DNA of 64,000 bases from GCA-002728855 sp036340635 (lineage in GTDB: Bacteria > Bacteroidota > Bacteroidia > Flavobacteriales > Flavobacteriaceae). Location: assembly GCA_036340635.1 (NCBI GenBank), contig JAYYYF010000005.1:1-64000 (forward strand), read 5' to 3'. Shown piece by piece: positions 33,672 to 42,349 of this stretch. Position numbers and translations under genes: made by a program. Position 1 is the stretch's first letter. The number at the start of each line of letters is the position of its first letter. The notes beneath the pieces are model-generated. The model was given only the letters and a program-made list of their open reading frames with translations, was not told the DNA's origin and searched no databases.

Positions 33672-34097
33672 TTATTTGAGAGGTAAGTGAGTTAGTTTAA
33701 CTCCAGCTTTTTTCAAAAATTCAAGTCCAGATGAGTCTTTGTATGATTTTGAATAAACCATACGAGTGATACCAGATTGGTGAATTAATTTACTGCATTC
33801 TTTGCACGGAGAAAGAGTTATATATAAAGTTGATCCTTTACAAGATTGGGTTGATCCAGCAACCTTTAATATTGCATTTGCTTCCGCATGAAGAACATAC
33901 CATTTAGTATAATTGGCCTTGTCTTCACAAGTGTTTTCAAATCCAGAAGGGGTTCCATTGTATCCGTCTGAAATGATCATTTTGTCTTTTACAATTAAGG
34001 CACCAACTTTTTTTCGTTTGCAATGAGACAATTCTCCCCAAGTTTGAGCCATTTTTAAATAGGCCAAATCATATCTTTTTTGTTTTTCTTCCGCCAT
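33672..34097 (-). CDS. dCMP deaminase family protein
   Basis: The 141-residue zinc enzyme of the cytidine/deoxycytidylate deaminase superfamily probably converts dCMP to dUMP for dTTP synthesis. The catalytic HAEANAIL supplies His and Glu, and TLSPCKECSKLI supplies the two zinc cysteines. The N-terminal KVGALIVKDKMIISDGYNGTPSG is typical of dCMP deaminases (ComEB-like). It is convergent with the small membrane protein gene; an 8-bp AT-only inverted repeat in the 25-nt gap could serve weakly as a two-way terminator. Just upstream of its ATG the minus strand reads TATCTTCG, one base off the -7 consensus. Confidence 0.9.
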   Translation of the reverse strand: MAEEKQKRYDLAYLKMAQTWGELSHCKRKKVGALIVKDKMIISDGYNGTPSGFENTCEDKANYTKWYVLHAEANAILKVAGSTQSCKGSTLYITLSPCKECSKLIHQSGITRMVYSKSYKDSSGLEFLKKAGVKLTHLPLK

Positions 34098-34148
34098 TTT
34101 AACGAAGATACATTTTTTAAAGAATAGAAGTAAAGTTCAAATTCATAT

Positions 34149-34724
34149 TTAAAAAGGGTAATTTATAAAAGACATCTGAAAAGCTTGAAACAAAATTATT
34201 ACAGAGATAATAACTTCCCATTTTTTTGAATTAAATTTTAAAACTTTGACAGTAAAGTAATTTAAAGTTATTATTAATAGAACAGTAATTAACTGTGCAA
34301 TTTCAATCCCAATGGCAAAATTTAACAGTGCTATAAAAGCATCTTCTTTTGAGATGATTTGTAAAAAATAGAGGCCAAATCCAAACCCATGAATAACACC
34401 AAAAAACAGTGTAACAAAACTTGCTAAAATATTTGATGAGGACTTGTGTTTTTTGTTTAAAATAACTGAAAGACATGTTATGGAAATAGTTATAGGGATT
34501 AAAAATTCTATTAAATCAGATGAGATGTTTATCCAATTAAAATAAGAGATAAAAAGAGCAAAAGAATGTCCTATTGTAAAGAGACTAACCCATAAAAGTA
34601 ATTTTTTCCAATCTTTATATTGGAAGGGTACGCTAAGAGCAATTAGGAAATAAAAATGATCAAGTCCATTTAAGTCCATCACATGTTGGAATCCTAGTTT
34701 TATGTATAACCAAAAGAGGTCCAT
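34149..34724 (-). CDS. HupE/UreJ family membrane protein
   Basis: The 191-residue protein has about six hydrophobic helices and the family's conserved HVMDLNGLDHFYFLIAL (His-Asp pairs in helix 1), TIGHSFAL in helix 2 and GVIHGFGFGLYF in helix 4. Family members are proposed nickel/cobalt or metal permeases, and the conserved His residues fit that. No hydrogenase or urease is nearby, so the metal is open. It follows the DnaJ-domain gene with a 5-nt gap on the same strand, so the two form one transcription unit. Confidence 0.85.
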   Translation of the reverse strand: MDLFWLYIKLGFQHVMDLNGLDHFYFLIALSVPFQYKDWKKLLLWVSLFTIGHSFALFISYFNWINISSDLIEFLIPITISITCLSVILNKKHKSSSNILASFVTLFFGVIHGFGFGLYFLQIISKEDAFIALLNFAIGIEIAQLITVLLIITLNYFTVKVLKFNSKKWEVIISVIILFQAFQMSFINYPF

Positions 34725-34729
34725 TTAAC

Positions 34730-35455
34730 TTAATTTTGATTTTTTTCTCTTGCAATTAGTGCTTCATAAGCTTTTCTCACTTCCCTAAACTTTTCTTCTG
34801 CTCCTTTAATCATTGCAGGATCATTGCTTTGTATTTTATCAGGGTGATATTTCTTAGCCATTTTTCTATATGCTTGCTTAATTTCATTTTTAGAGGCACC
34901 AGGCTTAATTTCTAAAATTTTGTAAGCATTATCAGTATCTTCTATAAACATAGCTTTTATGCTTTCTAAGTCAAGAAGATTTATTCCTAAATAATCAGCA
35001 ATTTGTTTGAGTTTTAAAAGTTCGGTATTGGAGACATTACCATCAGAATTTGCAATCCCAAATAAGAAATGAAGTATTTGTAACCTGGCTTCATATCTGC
35101 AATAGGTCTTAAAGAAGTTTGTAAGTGAGTAGGTGTCCTGGGTTTCTTTTTTTACCTCATTATTAAATCTTTTGAATATATGGTTGGTTTTCTCTTTACC
35201 GTATCGTGACAAAAAAAAATTTCTTACATAGGCTAACTCTTTTTCTTCTACTTTTCCATCAGCTTTAATTAAGATAGCGGAAAGAGCTAAAAGATTTAAC
35301 TCAAATTCCTCTGGGTTTATAGAAACGTTTGAATAATATTTTATCGAAGAATTTTTTAAAAAAGATTCAATGACACTTCCTAAGAAAAAACCAATGAAAG
35401 CTCCTGGGAGTCTGTAATAGAAAAAACCTAATAGTGCCATTATCCACTTTGTCAT
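34730..35455 (-). CDS. TerB-DnaJ domain protein (DjlA-like)
   Basis: The 241-residue protein has an N-terminal hydrophobic stretch (about 5-28, IMALLGFFYYRLPGAFIGFF), a central TerB-like helical domain (about 50-165) containing ALSAILIKADGKVEEKELAY and GIANSDGNVSNTELLKLKQI, and a C-terminal J domain (about 172-241) with HPD in KKYHPDKIQS. This is the DjlA arrangement: a membrane-tethered co-chaperone that stimulates DnaK. It is upstream of and 5 nt from the HupE-like gene. Confidence 0.9.
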   Translation of the reverse strand: MTKWIMALLGFFYYRLPGAFIGFFLGSVIESFLKNSSIKYYSNVSINPEEFELNLLALSAILIKADGKVEEKELAYVRNFFLSRYGKEKTNHIFKRFNNEVKKETQDTYSLTNFFKTYCRYEARLQILHFLFGIANSDGNVSNTELLKLKQIADYLGINLLDLESIKAMFIEDTDNAYKILEIKPGASKNEIKQAYRKMAKKYHPDKIQSNDPAMIKGAEEKFREVRKAYEALIAREKNQN

Positions 35456-35514
35456 TTTTAAAAATTAAAGAGTAAAGATACAAATGCAACACCTAAATTA
35501 ATTATAGACTTTTA

Positions 35515-35522
35515 TATATTTG
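35515..35522 (+). promoter_or_regulatory. Promoter -7 box of the bacilliredoxin-family gene
   Basis: TATATTTG is a full consensus match, 20 nt upstream of the ATG at 35543. Confidence 0.65.
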
Positions 35523-35542
35523 TATTACTAAAAAATTTGATT

Positions 35543-35956
35543 ATGTATCCAGAAGAAATTGTTAAACCAATGAGGGAAGAACTTACTTCTGAAGGGTTTA
35601 AAGAATTGTTTTCTCCAGAAGATGTTGAGACTGTTCTTTCCAACAAGGGGACTACTTTGGTAGTAGTAAATTCTATCTGTGGATGTGCTGCAGCAAATGC
35701 GAGACCAGGGGTAATAAAATCCCTTTCAAATGATAAAACTCCTGATCAACTTGTTACTGTTTTTGCTGGTGTAGATAAAGAAGCTACAGATACTGCACGT
35801 TCAAAAATGATGCCTTTTCCTCCATCATCTCCAAGTATCGCGCTTTTTAAAGACGGCGAATTGATTCACATGATAGAAAGACATCACATTGAAGGTAGAC
35901 CAGCTGAGTTAATATCTGAAAACCTTAAAGTAGCGTATAACGAATTTTGTGTATAA
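35543..35956 (+). CDS. BrxA/BrxB family bacilliredoxin
   Basis: The 137-residue thioredoxin-fold protein has the family's C-G-C active site in NSICGCAAANARPG, where bacilliredoxins remove bacillithiol from proteins. Whether this organism makes bacillithiol cannot be told from the window. The start MYPEEIVKPMREEL matches the family's usual MYPEE beginning, so the in-frame TTG two codons upstream is rejected. A promoter box lies at 35515. It is followed by plsC after 43 nt. Confidence 0.92.
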   Translation: MYPEEIVKPMREELTSEGFKELFSPEDVETVLSNKGTTLVVVNSICGCAAANARPGVIKSLSNDKTPDQLVTVFAGVDKEATDTARSKMMPFPPSSPSIALFKDGELIHMIERHHIEGRPAELISENLKVAYNEFCV

Positions 35957-35999
35957 AAGACCTTATAAAGAGGCTAGTGTAAATCTAATTTGATTTTCT

Positions 36000-36728
36000 G
36001 TGAATAAAGTTTTTGCCTACCCTTTAAACATTATATACTATTTATTTTTCGGGTTTTTTCTAACACTTTTTCATTTAATTCAAGTTATTTCACTTAAGGT
36101 TGGAGGTTATATAGCTCAGAAAAAATCAGTAGACTACTTAAATTATCTTTTGCTAAGGTGTCTTAATTTGCTTGGTAATTTCATAGTTTTCTATAAAGAG
36201 GCTAAAATACCAGAAGATATTCCTCTAATATTTGTTTCAAATCATCAAAGTACTTACGATGTTCCTCCGTTATTTTGGTATTTAAGACGATATCATCCAA
36301 AATTCATAAGTAAAATTGAGTTAGGCAGAGGGATTCCAAGTGTATCATATAATCTAAGAAACGGAAGACATCTTTTGATTGATCGTAGTGATTCTGAAGG
36401 ATCTTTAAAAAAAATAAAGGCCTTTGCTCATTTAATTGATGAAAAATGTTGGTCAGTTGTTATTTTTCCTGAAGGAACTAGAAGCAGAGATGGCAAGCCA
36501 AAACAATTTCATAAAGGAGGTCTTTTAACTTTGTTTAAGATTTTAAAAAGAGCCTATGTTGTTCCAATAAGCATAAGTAATTCTTGGAAACTTGCCAGAT
36601 ACAAATATTTTCCAATACCTCTTGGAGTAAAAGTTTTTGTTAAAACTTATAAGCCTATTGCAGTTAGTGATTTTTCAGAAAATGAGTTGGTTGCTAAAGT
36701 TCAGAAAATAATTCATTCAGGGGTTTAA
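36000..36728 (+). CDS. 1-acyl-sn-glycerol-3-phosphate acyltransferase
   Basis: The 242-residue inner-membrane enzyme adds the second acyl chain in phospholipid synthesis. It has one N-terminal hydrophobic segment (about 8-32), the catalytic N-H-x4-D as NHQSTYD, and the substrate-binding FPEGTRSRDGKPKQFHKGG. The start is GTG at 36000; no in-frame ATG fits before the membrane segment. It is convergent with the crotonase gene, 21 nt apart. Confidence 0.92.
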   Translation: MNKVFAYPLNIIYYLFFGFFLTLFHLIQVISLKVGGYIAQKKSVDYLNYLLLRCLNLLGNFIVFYKEAKIPEDIPLIFVSNHQSTYDVPPLFWYLRRYHPKFISKIELGRGIPSVSYNLRNGRHLLIDRSDSEGSLKKIKAFAHLIDEKCWSVVIFPEGTRSRDGKPKQFHKGGLLTLFKILKRAYVVPISISNSWKLARYKYFPIPLGVKVFVKTYKPIAVSDFSENELVAKVQKIIHSGV

Positions 36729-36749
36729 TAACTGTTTCCAAGTTTCCTG

Positions 36750-37520
36750 TTAGAAGTTAGGTTTCCTTTTATTTAAAAAAGCAGAAACCCCTTCTTTAAA
36801 ATCTTTAGATTCAAAGCATTCTGAGAATTTTTCTTTTTCAACTTGAAATCCTTTTTGATTTTTTTCAGCAGCGTTTATAGAAGCAATTGCTTTCTCAACT
36901 GCATTAGGAGAATTTTTCATTATTTTTTTTGCTAGTTCAGTAATTGAAGAAGCAAGGTTTTTTCTTTCAACTACTTTATTAACTAATTTTAATTCAAGAG
37001 CCTTTTTGGAATCTATTATTTCCCCAGTCAATATGATCTCCATTGCATTAGTTTTACCTACAAGTTTAGTAAGTCTTTGAGTTCCACCATAGCCAGGTAT
37101 TAAACCAAGTGATACTTCTGGCAAACCCATTTTCGCATCATTAACAGCTATTCTTAAATGGCAGGCCATTGCAAGTTCTAAACCTCCTCCAAGGGCATAT
37201 CCATTTATCCCAGCAATAATTGGTTTTTGAAAATTTTCTATCAGATCTAAAACATTTTCTTGCCCTTTTTTTGCTAATTCTAACCCTTTAATTTTATCAT
37301 ATTTTGAAAATTCAGCAATGTCAGCTCCTGCAACAAAGGCTTTATTTCCACTACCTGTTATCACCAGGACTAATACTTTTTTATTTCCCCTAAGATTAAT
37401 TAGATTTTCTCTTAGTTCTTCAAGAACTGAACTGTTTAGAGCATTTAGTTTTTCTTCTCTGTTTATTTTAATCCAGCCAATCTGATTTTCAATTTTTATT
37501 TCTATATAATTTTTTTGCAA
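36750..37520 (-). CDS. Enoyl-CoA hydratase/isomerase family protein (crotonase fold)
   Basis: The 256-residue protein has the crotonase oxyanion-hole segments KAFVAGADIAEF and GYALGGGLELAMACHLRIA. Both acidic catalytic residues of hydratases are present: Glu in GGGLELA and Glu in GLPEVSLGLIPGYGGTQRL. It could hydrate short-chain enoyl-CoA in beta-oxidation or a related route; the exact substrate is not readable. It lies 3 nt after the histidine kinase gene, so it is co-transcribed with it, an odd pairing. Confidence 0.9.
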   Translation of the reverse strand: MQKNYIEIKIENQIGWIKINREEKLNALNSSVLEELRENLINLRGNKKVLVLVITGSGNKAFVAGADIAEFSKYDKIKGLELAKKGQENVLDLIENFQKPIIAGINGYALGGGLELAMACHLRIAVNDAKMGLPEVSLGLIPGYGGTQRLTKLVGKTNAMEIILTGEIIDSKKALELKLVNKVVERKNLASSITELAKKIMKNSPNAVEKAIASINAAEKNQKGFQVEKEKFSECFESKDFKEGVSAFLNKRKPNF

Positions 37521-37523
37521 AAC

Positions 37524-38981
37524 TTAAATTTTAAGAGTTATTGTAAATGTAGTCCCATTTGGCCCTGAGGAGTAATTTATTTTACCTCCATGTGAATTAA
37601 CTATGTTTTTAACAATACCTAATCCTAAACCCATTCCCTTTGTTTTAGTAGTAAATTTAGGTTCAAAAATTTTATCTTTTATTGATTTAGGAACCCCTTT
37701 CCCATTGTCAGAAAAATTAATTTTGACATACTTTTTTTGCTTATTTATTTCAACTTTTATTTTTGCTTTAGTTTCTATAGGAACTGATTGAATTGCATTT
37801 TGAATCAAATTTGTCATCACTCTAACCCACTGGGTTCTATCGAGATTAACAAAAATTTTAGGCTGAGACGAAGTAAACTCAACTTTATTTTGGTCAAATA
37901 TTTCAAGAGATCTTTTACTTACTTCAACAATGTCTAAAGATTTTAATTTAGCTTTTGGCAGTGCTGCAAAATCTGAGAATGTATTTGCCACATCGCTCAT
38001 CGTATCAATTTGTTCAATTAGTATATTACAGAATTCTTTAATTTTCTTTTCAGGATAAGGCCTGTCTTTCAAAAATCTTTGCTCAAAACTTTGAACTGTA
38101 AGACGCATTGGTGTTAAGGGATTTTTAATTTCATGGGCAACTTGCTTTGCCATTTCTTGCCAGGCTTGTTCTCTTTCTTGAATTGCCAATTTTTTAGCAC
38201 TTTCTTCAAGTTCATCAACCATTTGATTGTATGAATTTATCAAGCTAAAGACCTCTTTAGTTGCATTTTTAAGGTATATCTTTTCATTTTGTTCTAAAAG
38301 TCCCGTTTGGTCAATTTTTAGTCGAATTGTTTCTAGTGGACGAGTAACGTATTTTGAAACAAAATAAGCTAACAAAATAGCTATTATTAGCATTGCTAAA
38401 TAGATTTTGTAGAGACTGTTTAAAAATTTATTCAATTCATTCTCTGAAAAAGAAACATCTTCGAAATAAGGGAAAAATAAAACTCCATAGGGCGCCCCAT
38501 ATGAATTGTATAAAAAACTATAGGAAGATTGAAACTTTCCAACTTCATCATTGTTTTCTTTTAATACCCTATTTTCAATATTTGATTTAATTTCAGATAA
38601 AATTGATTGACTTAGTATATAATCATTCGCAATTATTTCTAGAGGAAGAAATGAATTAAACAGAGCCTTCCCTTCCATGTTAAAAACGGAAAAATTTACA
38701 TTGTGAATTTTCATTATAGCAGTAAAATCATCTTTAAAATATGCCCAAGAGCTATCTGGCTTATTTTCTAGGGCATTAGTTTTTACTAGATAAGATATTT
38801 GATTTCTAAGCTGACTTTCTTTTCTGTCAAGTCTAAAAAGATTATAGTCTTCAGATTCATTCTGGTATTGAAAATAAGTTGCAAGAAGTATTAAAAGGCA
38901 AGCCAGTAAAACCAAAAAAATCATCGCAACGAATATTTGGTTTCTCAATGAAATTTTTGCTGTGATTGATGGTATTTTCAC
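37524..38981 (-). CDS. Sensor histidine kinase (NtrY-like layout), orphan
   Basis: The 485-residue kinase has two membrane helices (about 15-37 and 193-209) enclosing a sensor region of about 155 residues outside the membrane. A HAMP-like linker follows, then the dimerisation domain with His283 in KQVAHEIKNPLTPMRL, and an ATPase domain with NLIQNAIQSVP (N box), FSDNGKGVP (G1) and TKGMGLGLGIVKNIVNSHGG (G2). The NPLTPM wording is typical of the NtrY/PgtB type. No response regulator gene is in the window, so its partner is elsewhere. It is first in a two-gene unit with the crotonase gene. Confidence 0.92.
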   Translation of the reverse strand: MKIPSITAKISLRNQIFVAMIFLVLLACLLILLATYFQYQNESEDYNLFRLDRKESQLRNQISYLVKTNALENKPDSSWAYFKDDFTAIMKIHNVNFSVFNMEGKALFNSFLPLEIIANDYILSQSILSEIKSNIENRVLKENNDEVGKFQSSYSFLYNSYGAPYGVLFFPYFEDVSFSENELNKFLNSLYKIYLAMLIIAILLAYFVSKYVTRPLETIRLKIDQTGLLEQNEKIYLKNATKEVFSLINSYNQMVDELEESAKKLAIQEREQAWQEMAKQVAHEIKNPLTPMRLTVQSFEQRFLKDRPYPEKKIKEFCNILIEQIDTMSDVANTFSDFAALPKAKLKSLDIVEVSKRSLEIFDQNKVEFTSSQPKIFVNLDRTQWVRVMTNLIQNAIQSVPIETKAKIKVEINKQKKYVKINFSDNGKGVPKSIKDKIFEPKFTTKTKGMGLGLGIVKNIVNSHGGKINYSSGPNGTTFTITLKI

Positions 38982-39314
38982 TATTTCTAACTCTGTAATT
39001 GAAGCTTAAAGATGCAATATAAAAAAAACCCAAAAATCGATTGAATAGAAATATTTTTTTTTATAATAAAAAAAAGTGAAATAAAAATTCATTTTTTAAT
39101 CAAAATTTGTAAAATAATACCTTTTTTTTAACTAAAAATCAAAAAAAATGATAAAAAATGTTTTTTTTGTTGAAAAATTGAAAAAGTAAATTTTTAGATT
39201 AAAAACAAATAAATAAGATAAAAAGTAAAATTTTGGAAAAACAATTTTAATTTTAATTGAAATCAATTTTCTAATCTTAGCATTAATTTGAAATTTGTTA
39301 TACTTTCGCTAATT
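38982..39314. other. Gene-free, extremely AT-rich intergenic stretch
   Basis: This is the longest gap between genes in the window. Counting G and C by eye gives 21 in the 180 bases 39061-39240, so about 88% A+T, with many A- or T-runs of 6-9. It separates the divergent histidine kinase and serine hydrolase genes and should hold both promoters, but no full TAnnTTTG box is present at the expected places; TAATCTTAGC near 39273 is the closest on the plus side. No DnaA box, tRNA or open frame over 15 codons was seen. Confidence 0.7.
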
Positions 39315-40475
39315 ATGTTAAGATTTTTTTCTGCATTTGTTTTTACTTTTTTTGTGCTCTTTTCGGGTCTATATATTTCTGACTACAATTATCTCCTTAC
39401 AGGTGTTTCAAGATTCTATCTTAAAGGACATATTACTGCCTTTCTAAATGATTATGAGTCTTTTGATAATCGTTTAATTAAGGCTTCTGATGATCCTCAA
39501 CCATGGATTAAGCACTCTATGTATAATAATTTTCAAATTAATTCTGATCTTCAGTCCTACCACAATAAAACAAAGACCGTGGCTTTCTTAGTTGTTAAAA
39601 ATGACAGTCTACTATATGAAAAATATTACACTGGTTTTGATAGTATTTCAAGGAGTAATTCTTTTTCCATGGCGAAGAGTATAGTTTCTGCCCTTATGGG
39701 GAAAGCAATTCAATCCGGTTTTATTCAAAGTTTGAATCAACGTGTAATAGATTTTTTGCCTGAATTAAAAGGTCCTTACGCTAATCTTTTAACTGTAGGA
39801 GATCTTTCAAGTATGTCTTCTGGATTAAAGTGGGATGAGTCATATTATTCGCCATTTTCAATAACAACTAAGTCTTATCTTGTAGAAGATCTAAATGAAA
39901 TTGTTTTAGACCAACCTATTTATCAAAAACCTGGAGAATCTTATCGTTATCTGAGTGGAGCAACTCAGTTATTAGCAATGGTAATTGAAAAGGCAACAGG
40001 GAAAAAAATTAGCCAGTATTTGTCAGAGGAATTTTGGCAACCTATGGGGGCTGAAAAAGATGCTTTTTGGCAATTGGATAGTGAATCAGCTGGCATGGAA
40101 AAGGCTTATTGTTGCATTGCAACAAGTGCAAGAGATTTTGCGCGTTTTGGAAAGCTTTATAAAGATTATGGGAAATGGAATCAGATCCAACTTTTGGATT
40201 CTTTGTTTGTTTCTAAATCATTGAAGCCAAGGTTTAAAGATTCTCCTCATTATGGTTATGGTTGGTGGCTAAGGAATTACAATGGATATAATACTTTTAT
40301 GATGAGAGGTCATTTGGGTCAGTATGTAATAGTTGTCCCTGAAGAAGATCTTATAATTGTTAGATTGGGCCATTTAAAAGATAAGAAGATTGAAAATGAA
40401 CATTTTACTAAAGATATCTTCGTTTACTTAGATGCGGGTATTGAAATAAACAATAGTATAACTGACTTTAATTAA
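39315..40475 (+). CDS. Serine hydrolase, beta-lactamase superfamily (class C-like fold)
   Basis: The 386-residue protein has an N-terminal hydrophobic segment (signal peptide or anchor) and the penicillin-binding-like active site: S-x-x-K as SMAK (Ser118, Lys121) and a Tyr in ESYRYLSGATQ; a Gly-rich strand near RGHLGQYVIVVPEEDLIIV takes the place of the KTG motif. Such proteins in Bacteroidota are mostly esterases or peptidases acting in the envelope, and nothing here argues for antibiotic hydrolysis. The frame opens nine codons earlier at TTG (39288); the ATG is preferred. It converges with the aldo/keto reductase gene, 4 nt apart. Confidence 0.87.
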   Translation: MLRFFSAFVFTFFVLFSGLYISDYNYLLTGVSRFYLKGHITAFLNDYESFDNRLIKASDDPQPWIKHSMYNNFQINSDLQSYHNKTKTVAFLVVKNDSLLYEKYYTGFDSISRSNSFSMAKSIVSALMGKAIQSGFIQSLNQRVIDFLPELKGPYANLLTVGDLSSMSSGLKWDESYYSPFSITTKSYLVEDLNEIVLDQPIYQKPGESYRYLSGATQLLAMVIEKATGKKISQYLSEEFWQPMGAEKDAFWQLDSESAGMEKAYCCIATSARDFARFGKLYKDYGKWNQIQLLDSLFVSKSLKPRFKDSPHYGYGWWLRNYNGYNTFMMRGHLGQYVIVVPEEDLIIVRLGHLKDKKIENEHFTKDIFVYLDAGIEINNSITDFN

Positions 40476-40479
40476 AATA

Positions 40480-41517
40480 TTAAGGAGCTGGATCTGGTAT
40501 TTCATTGTGAATTTTTTCTATTTCACTAAGAACAGATTTTGAAAGATTAATATTATGACTTCTTATATTTTGTTTTAGTTGTTCCATATTTGTAGCTCCA
40601 ATAATATTACTACAAACAAAGGATCTATCATTTACAAAAGACAGAGACATTTCAGTTATTGAAATCCCATGATCAGAGGCTAATTTTGAATATCTTTCAG
40701 TTGCAGCGATACTTTGCAGACTTGAATATCTTTTGAAATTAGGGAATAGAACCAGACGTGAATTTTTTGGCTTTCTACCATTTAAATATTTCCCTGTTAA
40801 CATTCCAAAACCAAGAGGAGAATAAGCTAGAAGTTTGATTCCTTCTCTATGACATATTTCTGCACTTCCTACTTCAAATTGTCGATTTAATAGAGAATAT
40901 GGATTTTGTATTGTTATCATTTTTGTCCGTTGAGTTTTGGATGCATTCAAGAAGCGCATTATTCCCCATGGATTTTCATTTGAAAGACCAATATGTCTAA
41001 TATTTCCAAGTTTTATATGATGATTTAAAGCATCGAGAATTTCTTCAAAATTTTCTTGCCATGGATCTGTATTTGAATAGATAAAGCCCCGGAGGCCAAG
41101 TGTATTTGTCCTTCTTTCAGGCCAATGTAATTGGTATAGATCTATGTAGCCTGTTTGAAGTCTTTTTAAACTGTTTTCTATAGCTTTATCAATATGCTTT
41201 TTAGAAAAGCTCATATTTTCACGAATATGTTTTGTGTAATCACCTGGGCCAGCAATTTTTGAAGCCAAAATTACTTTGTCTCTATTTCTTTTTTTCTTAA
41301 ACCATGTTCCAATTATTCGTTCAGTTTCTCCTTGAGTTTTTGCTGCTGCAGGGACAGGATATAATTCGGCTGTATCAAAAAAATTGATTCCATTCTCTAA
41401 AGCATAATCCATTTGTTCATGACCTTCATTTTCAGTATTCTGATTTCCATAAGTCATGGTTCCAAGACATATTTTGCTTATTTTGATTTTAGTGTTTGGC
41501 AATAAATTGTATTCCAT
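40480..41517 (-). CDS. Aldo/keto reductase
   Basis: The 345-residue TIM-barrel oxidoreductase uses NADPH to reduce aldehydes or ketones. The catalytic tetrad is visible: Asp and Tyr in FFDTAELYPVP, Lys in VILASKIAGP, and His in LYQLHWPERR. NAD(P)-binding residues lie in LLAYSPLGFGMLTGKYL and in IIGATNMEQL near the end. The wording is close to the Tas/YajO-like branch. It is second in a unit with the exonuclease gene, 12 nt apart. Confidence 0.92.
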   Translation of the reverse strand: MEYNLLPNTKIKISKICLGTMTYGNQNTENEGHEQMDYALENGINFFDTAELYPVPAAAKTQGETERIIGTWFKKKRNRDKVILASKIAGPGDYTKHIRENMSFSKKHIDKAIENSLKRLQTGYIDLYQLHWPERRTNTLGLRGFIYSNTDPWQENFEEILDALNHHIKLGNIRHIGLSNENPWGIMRFLNASKTQRTKMITIQNPYSLLNRQFEVGSAEICHREGIKLLAYSPLGFGMLTGKYLNGRKPKNSRLVLFPNFKRYSSLQSIAATERYSKLASDHGISITEMSLSFVNDRSFVCSNIIGATNMEQLKQNIRSHNINLSKSVLSEIEKIHNEIPDPAP

Positions 41518-41529
41518 TTTTAGATACTT

Positions 41530-42291
41530 TTAAACATCTAGTTCTAATCCAATAGGACAATGGTCAGAATGATAAACTTTATTTAAAATATAGGATCGGG
41601 AGATATTTTTTTGCAAAGATTCACTTACCATTATATAGTCAATTCGCCAACCTTTATTTTTCTCTCTGGAATTTGCCCTATAACTCCACCAACTGTAATT
41701 ATGTGGCTCAGGGTTTAGGTGTCTAAATGAATCAACAAAACCTTTTGAAATGAATTTTTCTATCCATAGACGTTCTTCAGGTAAAAACCCTGAAACGTTT
41801 TTATTCCTCACAGGATCATGGATGTCAATACTTTTATGACAAATATTGTAATCACCACATATTACCAGATATGGATATTTCTTTTTCAAATTATCGATAT
41901 AGAATTGAAATTGATCCATGAATTCAAATTTATATTCTAATCGAGAAATATTTGTGCCAGAAGGAAGATACAAACTTATTACAGAAAGTTTTTCGAAGTC
42001 CATCTGTATAACTCTACCTTCTATATCAAAGTGCTCTTTTTCAATACCTAATTTCACGTTTTTCATTGGCAGTTTTGTCAGAATGGCAACCCCACTATAG
42101 CCTTTTTTCTCGGCAGGGTACCAAAAACTCTTATATCCTAACTGATCAAAGACTTTTACATCAAATTGGTTTTCCATTGCTTTTATTTCTTGAAGGCATA
42201 AAACATCTGGATTTTCTATCTTAAGCCAATCCAAAAAACCTTTTTTTAGGCCCGCCCTTATTCCATTAATATTGTAGGAGATTATTTTCAA
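41530..42291 (-). CDS. xth: Exodeoxyribonuclease III / AP endonuclease
   Basis: The 253-residue metal-dependent nuclease cuts at abasic sites and removes 3' blocks. Landmarks are KIISYNINGIRAG (Asn), VLCLQEIKA (catalytic Glu), GYSGVAIL, GDYNICH (Asp and Asn), RIDYIMVS and SDHCPIGLEL (the Asp-His pair). The start codon is TTG, supported by the fixed N-terminal wording of the family and the absence of an in-frame ATG. A near-consensus -7 box (TATATTCG) lies at 42305-42312. Confidence 0.94.
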   Translation of the reverse strand: MKIISYNINGIRAGLKKGFLDWLKIENPDVLCLQEIKAMENQFDVKVFDQLGYKSFWYPAEKKGYSGVAILTKLPMKNVKLGIEKEHFDIEGRVIQMDFEKLSVISLYLPSGTNISRLEYKFEFMDQFQFYIDNLKKKYPYLVICGDYNICHKSIDIHDPVRNKNVSGFLPEERLWIEKFISKGFVDSFRHLNPEPHNYSWWSYRANSREKNKGWRIDYIMVSESLQKNISRSYILNKVYHSDHCPIGLELDV

Positions 42292-42304
42292 ATTTGATTT
42301 TTTA

Positions 42305-42312
42305 CGAATATA
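42305..42312 (-). promoter_or_regulatory. Near-consensus promoter -7 box of xth
   Basis: The minus strand reads TATATTCG, one base off TAnnTTTG, 13 nt upstream of the TTG start of the exonuclease gene. Confidence 0.4.
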
Positions 42313-42349
42313 AACAAACCAAAACTTTATATAAATATTGAAATAAAAA

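Noticed and set aside
39315..40475. Antibiotic-resistance beta-lactamase
   Set aside because: Only the general SxxK hydrolase fold is seen; the KTG motif is not clear, and such proteins in this phylum are mostly esterases or peptidases.
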